Positions 58,851-62,412 of a stretch of 62,412 nt of DNA are shown here, in pieces. A model generated the notes under the pieces. That model saw only the letters and a list, made by a program, of their open reading frames with translations. It was not told where the DNA came from and did not search any database. The DNA comes from Acidobacteriota bacterium. GTDB taxonomy: Bacteria; Acidobacteriota; Vicinamibacteria; Marinacidobacterales; Marinacidobacteraceae. Made by a program: the position numbers and the translations under genes. The stretch is from positions 1-62,412 of the forward strand of contig VXNL01000086.1 of assembly GCA_009840635.1 (NCBI GenBank). Direction: 5' to 3'. Within the stretch, counting starts at the first letter, position 1. Each line of letters opens with the position of its first letter.

Positions 58851-60233
58851 GTGAACCCTGACTCCGCCATCGCCGGGACGATTCTCGAGACGGTCGGGGA
58901 CACGCCGCTCGTCGGACTCCGGCGGATCGGGCAGGGACTTCCCGGGCGGATCGCGGTCAAGATGGAGTCCTTCAACCCGGGCGGCTCTGTGAAGGACCGG
59001 ATCGCGATCACCATCGTCGAGGACGCCGAGCGCCGGGGAGACCTGAAGCCGGGCGGGACGATCATCGAGGGGACCTCCGGGAACACCGGGATGGGTCTCG
59101 CCCTGGTTGCCGCGGTGAAGGGCTACCGCTCCATCTTCGTGATGCCCGACAAGATGAGCGACGAGAAGATCCGGGCGCTCCGGGCGCTCGGCGCCGAGGT
59201 GGTGGTGACGCCGACCGCGGTGGAGCCCGAGGACCCGCGCAGCTACTACAGCGTCGCGAAGCGCCTCGTCGAGGAAACCGAAGGAGCCCTCTACGCAAAC
59301 CAGTACCACAACCCGGTGAATCCGGAGACCCACTACCGCACCACCGGTCCCGAGCTCTGGGAGCAGGTCGGGCCCGAGATTCACACGCTGGTGTGCGGGT
59401 TGGGTACCGGGGGCACCATCACCGGGACCGGCCGCTACCTCAAGGAGCGGAACCCGGAGATCCGCGTTGTCGGGGCGGACCCGGTCGGGTCGCTCTACGA
59501 CGAGTACTTCCGGACCGGGAAGATCGGCGAGGCGCGCAGCTACAAGGTGGAGGGGATCGGGGAGGACTTCATCCCGTCCACCATCGATTTCGCCGTCGTG
59601 GACGAGGTGATCCAGGTGGGCGATCGGGACTCCTTCCTGATGACCCGGCGGCTCGCCCGCGAAGAAGGCCTCTTCGTGGGCGGTTCGGCGGGCACGGCGA
59701 TGGTCGCGGCGCTGGAAGCGGCCTCGCGGGTCCCGCGGGACGCGCTCGTCGTGGTGCTCGCTCCCGATTCGGGCGCGCGGTACCTGTCCAAGATCTTCAG
59801 CGACGACTGGATGCGCCAGAACGGCTTCCTCGAGTCGCCGCGTGAGGGCGAGACGGTCGGCGACGTGCTGGCCGCGAAGGGCGGCCAGGAGATCGTCAGC
59901 CTTCCCCGCACCGCGGGAGTCCGCGACGCCGTCGCCCTGATGCGGAAGCACGACGTCTCCCAGCTCCCGGTCCGGGACGAGAACGGCTTCATCGGGGTGG
60001 TCACCGAGGCCTCGCTGCTGGAGGGCCACTTCTCCGGCGGGGTCGGCCGGAGCGATCCGATCAGCGCCTTCGTGAAGACCGACAAGATCGCTTCGCTGGA
60101 CGCCGCGAGTCCGCTCGAGGAGTTGGCCCAGATCTTTGCCGGGGGCCGGATCACGGTAGTGACCGACGGCGGGCAGGCCGTGGGGCTGCTGACCCCCATC
60201 GACCTGCTCGATTACCTGTCCCGGGAAAACTGA
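58851..60233 (+). CDS. cbs: Cystathionine beta-synthase
   Basis: 460 residues, GTG start after AAGGAG. The PLP Lys48 is in NPGGSVKDRIAITI; SGNTG (76-80) binds the substrate carboxylate; GTGGTITGTGRYLKERN binds phosphate. A Ser/Thr-rich IGEDFIPSTIDFAVVDEVI segment follows. Two C-terminal CBS motifs fill about 335-460 (VSLPRTAGVRDAVALMRKHD and ITVVTDGGQAVGLLTPIDLL). Condenses serine and homocysteine to cystathionine. No heme-binding N-terminal extension. Ends 6 bases from the convergent ETF-QO gene. Confidence 0.9.
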   Translation: MNPDSAIAGTILETVGDTPLVGLRRIGQGLPGRIAVKMESFNPGGSVKDRIAITIVEDAERRGDLKPGGTIIEGTSGNTGMGLALVAAVKGYRSIFVMPDKMSDEKIRALRALGAEVVVTPTAVEPEDPRSYYSVAKRLVEETEGALYANQYHNPVNPETHYRTTGPELWEQVGPEIHTLVCGLGTGGTITGTGRYLKERNPEIRVVGADPVGSLYDEYFRTGKIGEARSYKVEGIGEDFIPSTIDFAVVDEVIQVGDRDSFLMTRRLAREEGLFVGGSAGTAMVAALEAASRVPRDALVVVLAPDSGARYLSKIFSDDWMRQNGFLESPREGETVGDVLAAKGGQEIVSLPRTAGVRDAVALMRKHDVSQLPVRDENGFIGVVTEASLLEGHFSGGVGRSDPISAFVKTDKIASLDAASPLEELAQIFAGGRITVVTDGGQAVGLLTPIDLLDYLSREN

Positions 60234-60239
60234 CGGACG

Positions 60240-61844
60240 TTACATCCGCCGCCAGCGCGGACCCACGCCACCCTCGCGGGGGGTCCAGCGCGGACCGAAG
60301 ACGTCGGCGGCGCGGCAGTCCACGCAGTTGGAGGGGTTGACCGTCAGTCCGTCGTCGCGCGCCTCGTACACGCCGGCCGGACAGATCCGTTCCCAGAGCG
60401 CGGCGGTCTCGGGCGGCACCGGCTCGGGGACCAACAGATGGGAGGGGATGTCGTCCCGCGTGTTGTTGCCCGACCGGAAGACCCCGTCGAGCTTCGAGAA
60501 AGCCGGAGGAGGAACGGGCTCGGGTGCCTCCCGAGGCCGTGCGACGTCGTCTTCCACCGGCAGCGTGCCCGTGGGGAGCGCGCCGGCGGTCAGGGTGGCG
60601 AGTACGGACGTGAGCGCCCCGCGGTAGAAGCCGCGCTGGAACGCGGGCCGCATGTTCCGGTTGCGCTGCAGGTCGGCGAGGATCTCGCTGTCCTGGAGCG
60701 AGGCGTCGTAGAGCGACAGCGGCACCCCCGCCCGCAGATGCGCGACCGCCGCGTCGGCCGCGAGGATCCCCGAGAGCATCGCGTAGTGGATGCCCTTGAG
60801 CGACGGGACGTCCACGAAGCCGGCGGTGTCGCCGACGAGCAGCAGCCCGTCGCCCGACAGCCGCTCCGGGAGCGAGCCGACGCCCCCCTCCGGGATCAGG
60901 CGGGCGCCCCATTCGAGGCATTCGCCGCCCTCGAGGTGGGGCCGGATCCGGGGATGGGCCTTCAGCAACTGGAGCGCCCGGTGGGCGTCGAGCGCTTCGG
61001 TCGGTGCGTCGAGCCCCACCACCATTCCCACCGCCGACAGGCCGTCCCCCATCGGATACAGGAAACCGCCGCCGAAGGCGGACCGCGGGAGCGGATATCC
61101 CAGCGTGTGGATCACCCGGTCCGGCGGGTTCTCCGACTCCCAGAGTTCCTTCACCCCCAGCGCGAAGATGGGGGGGCTCGGCGACGAGATCCCGAGACGG
61201 GCGCGCCAGGCCTGCCCCAGCGGACCGCGGGCGCCCTCGGCGAGGATGACGACGCGGGCCGCCACTTCGGTCGCCGGTTCGAAGCCCGTTCCCGGCGAGC
61301 CGTCCCGCCGCCGCCCCGCGGGGACGGTCTCGAGCCCCAGCACCCGGTTTTCCTGCATGAGCAGCGAGCCGATCGCGAATCCCGGGAACACCTCGACCCC
61401 GAGCGCTTCGGCCTGTTCTCCCAGCCACCGGGCCATTTCGGAGAGCGACGCCGTGAAGAATCCGTGGTTTCGCATGGTGGGCGGGGTCGGCATGCGGATC
61501 CCGCGCCGCGAACCCAGGAAATAGACGCCCTCGCGGGTGACCTTCGTCCGGAACGGAAACGCGTCGTCCTCCATTCCCGGGAAGAGCTCGCGGAACGCGA
61601 CGGGGTTGACCACCGCCCCCGAGAGGCAGTGACCACCGAGTTCCGCGGCCTTTTCGAAGACGCAGATGGCGAGCTCTTCACCGGCCGTCTTCGCGGTCTG
61701 CGCCAACCGGATCGCGGCGGCCAGCCCGGCGGGCCCGCCCCCCACGATCGCCACGTCGAACGGCAGCGCTTCCGGGCCGGGCGCCCGGTCAGCCAGCAAC
61801 CGGTCTACTGGAAGCGAAGGCCGGGTCTCCCCGAGACGGATCAT
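60240..61844 (-). CDS. Electron-transfer flavoprotein:ubiquinone oxidoreductase-like protein with a missing Fe-S ligand
   Basis: 534 residues; the ATG overlaps the stop of the aconitase-like gene by 4 bases. FAD motif DVAIVGGGPAGLAAAIRLAQ (30-49); CLSGAVVNPVAFRELFP and DGLLLVGDTAGFVDVPSLKG are typical ETF-QO segments. The C-terminal 4Fe-4S domain has Cys488 (CPAGVYEA), Cys507 and Cys510, but the expected fourth, residue 513, is Ala (CVDCRAAD instead of CVxCxxCD). The GPRWTPREGGVGP end is otherwise normal. It passes electrons from ETF to quinone; with three ligands the cluster may be 3Fe-4S, use another ligand or be lost. Confidence 0.88.
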   Translation of the reverse strand: MIRLGETRPSLPVDRLLADRAPGPEALPFDVAIVGGGPAGLAAAIRLAQTAKTAGEELAICVFEKAAELGGHCLSGAVVNPVAFRELFPGMEDDAFPFRTKVTREGVYFLGSRRGIRMPTPPTMRNHGFFTASLSEMARWLGEQAEALGVEVFPGFAIGSLLMQENRVLGLETVPAGRRRDGSPGTGFEPATEVAARVVILAEGARGPLGQAWRARLGISSPSPPIFALGVKELWESENPPDRVIHTLGYPLPRSAFGGGFLYPMGDGLSAVGMVVGLDAPTEALDAHRALQLLKAHPRIRPHLEGGECLEWGARLIPEGGVGSLPERLSGDGLLLVGDTAGFVDVPSLKGIHYAMLSGILAADAAVAHLRAGVPLSLYDASLQDSEILADLQRNRNMRPAFQRGFYRGALTSVLATLTAGALPTGTLPVEDDVARPREAPEPVPPPAFSKLDGVFRSGNNTRDDIPSHLLVPEPVPPETAALWERICPAGVYEARDDGLTVNPSNCVDCRAADVFGPRWTPREGGVGPRWRRM

Positions 61845-62412
61845 CCGCCGAACCGTTCCGGGTTCCAGCGGAGCCCGAGTTCCGAAGGCGGCGCGATGTA
61901 TCCGAGAAGGGCGGAGGCGGCCACCACCGCCGGGCTCGCCAGGTATCCCTCGCCGCCGCGGCCCATGCGGTTCTCCCAGTTCCGGTTGAAGGAGGTGATC
62001 GCCCGCATCCCCGGACGGAGGGCATCTTCTCCCTGGCCGAAACAGGGACCGCACCACGACGCCCGGATCTCGCCTCCCACCGAGCGCAGCACGGAAGCGA
62101 CGGGTTCCCCCCCAAGGCGTGGTTCGGCCTCCTCGATCGCCTTCCGGACTCCTCCCGAGCCCGGAAAGATGACGAACTTCTCGCGCGTCCGGTCGTGTCC
62201 GCGTTCACGCGCCGCGCGCACGACCTGGGCGGCGGCCAGCAGGTCGTCGTAGCTGCCGTTCGTGCAGGACCCGATGTAGGCGCGGTCGAACCCGACCCGG
62301 CCCGCCGCCACCTCGGTCGCGGGGTGCGCGTTCCCGGGCGCCGAGGGAAGCGCCACCAGCGGTTCCACCCCGGCAAGGTCGAAGACCTCCTCGGCGCTGA
62401 AGTCGGCGGCGG
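61841..62412 (-). CDS. Aconitase/isopropylmalate dehydratase-family protein, 5'-truncated
   Basis: About 190 C-terminal residues; the frame is open to the right edge. The Fe-S ligands are seen in YIGSCTNGSYDDLL and SWCGPCFGQGED, and the aconitase-type SFNRNWENRMGRGGEGYLAS and VVAASALLGYIAPP follow. Family members isomerise citrate, homocitrate or isopropylmalate through a labile 4Fe-4S cluster. The large domain alone ends here, as in two-subunit enzymes, so it is closer to LeuC/homoaconitase-type large subunits. The small subunit gene is not next to it in the window. It overlaps the ETF-QO start by 4 bases. Confidence 0.85.
   Translation of the reverse strand, partial: AADFSAEEVFDLAGVEPLVALPSAPGNAHPATEVAAGRVGFDRAYIGSCTNGSYDDLLAAAQVVRAARERGHDRTREKFVIFPGSGGVRKAIEEAEPRLGGEPVASVLRSVGGEIRASWCGPCFGQGEDALRPGMRAITSFNRNWENRMGRGGEGYLASPAVVAASALLGYIAPPSELGLRWNPERFGG

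Overview
The window is about 62 kb of very GC-rich, densely coded bacterial DNA. It is probably a metagenome-assembled contig from Acidobacteriota or a neighbouring phylum. The pointers are a secreted von Willebrand protein of the type known as VWFA-related Acidobacterial domain, many secreted hydrolases and lipoproteins, a TonB-dependent receptor with a carboxypeptidase-like plug extension, short GC-rich interspersed repeats, and frequent GTG/TTG starts. The phylum is an inference; there is no rRNA gene. The first 109 bases are not genomic: they are a degraded Nextera-type adapter followed by a homopolymer, so the leftmost gene is cut by an assembly artefact. The rightmost gene runs off the window.

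Layout. 0-6.7 kb: a secreted LVIVD protein, an ECF sigma operon with a small membrane protein and a YbjQ protein, a MaoC hydratase, a RHH/PIN toxin-antitoxin pair, and a Na+/solute symporter with its small subunit. 6.9-11.6 kb: a form I aerobic CO dehydrogenase locus (coxM-coxS-coxL, active-site motif AYRCSFR) followed by an XdhC-like protein fused to a YHS domain. 11.6-23.8 kb: a P1 peptidase, a lipoprotein, a TonB receptor, a second toxin-antitoxin pair, CoxG plus a serine hydrolase, an acetamidase/CehA operon and the VWA protein. 24-36.2 kb: one long same-strand run of overlapping or closely spaced genes holding a form II CODH-like enzyme (coxS-coxL-coxM, motif AYRGAGR), its MoxR and VWA maturation proteins (coxD, coxE), an XdhC protein, a LolD-like ABC ATPase, a double FtsX permease, and an AttH-like lipocalin domain read in frame into a PuuD-like membrane domain. 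36.3-50 kb: a DUF4143 ATPase, a tripartite carboxylate transporter operon (tctC-tctB-tctA) continuing into MmgE/PrpD, CocE/NonD and nitrilase genes, a second symporter with a small partner, and two paralogous secreted amidohydrolases around a cyclophilin. 49.8-62.4 kb: acyl-CoA dehydrogenase, a MeaB GTPase fused to methylmalonyl-CoA epimerase, a membrane protein, tRNA-Val(CAC), an orphan antitoxin, exonuclease III, glycosyltransferase and pyruvate kinase, a D-aminoacylase-like lipoprotein, cystathionine beta-synthase, an ETF:quinone oxidoreductase-like protein and a partial aconitase-family gene.

Functional picture. The organism looks like an aerobic heterotroph living on peptides, amides, esters and organic acids, with CO oxidation as a possible supplementary energy source. 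The form II operon appears to couple a molybdenum hydroxylase, its maturation factors, a LolD/FtsX export machine and a PuuD-like membrane protein in one transcription unit. That coupling is the most unusual arrangement here.

Signals. Several first-in-operon genes lack a Shine-Dalgarno and instead have a TANNNT-like hexamer ending 6-9 nt before the start codon, suggesting leaderless mRNAs. Seven copies of a GC-rich dyad repeat lie in intergenic spaces. No gene-free stretch exceeds 300 bases: the 249-base convergent gap 4462-4710 holds nothing I recognise, and 52994-53575 holds repeats and the tRNA. No CRISPR array, insertion sequence or riboswitch was seen.
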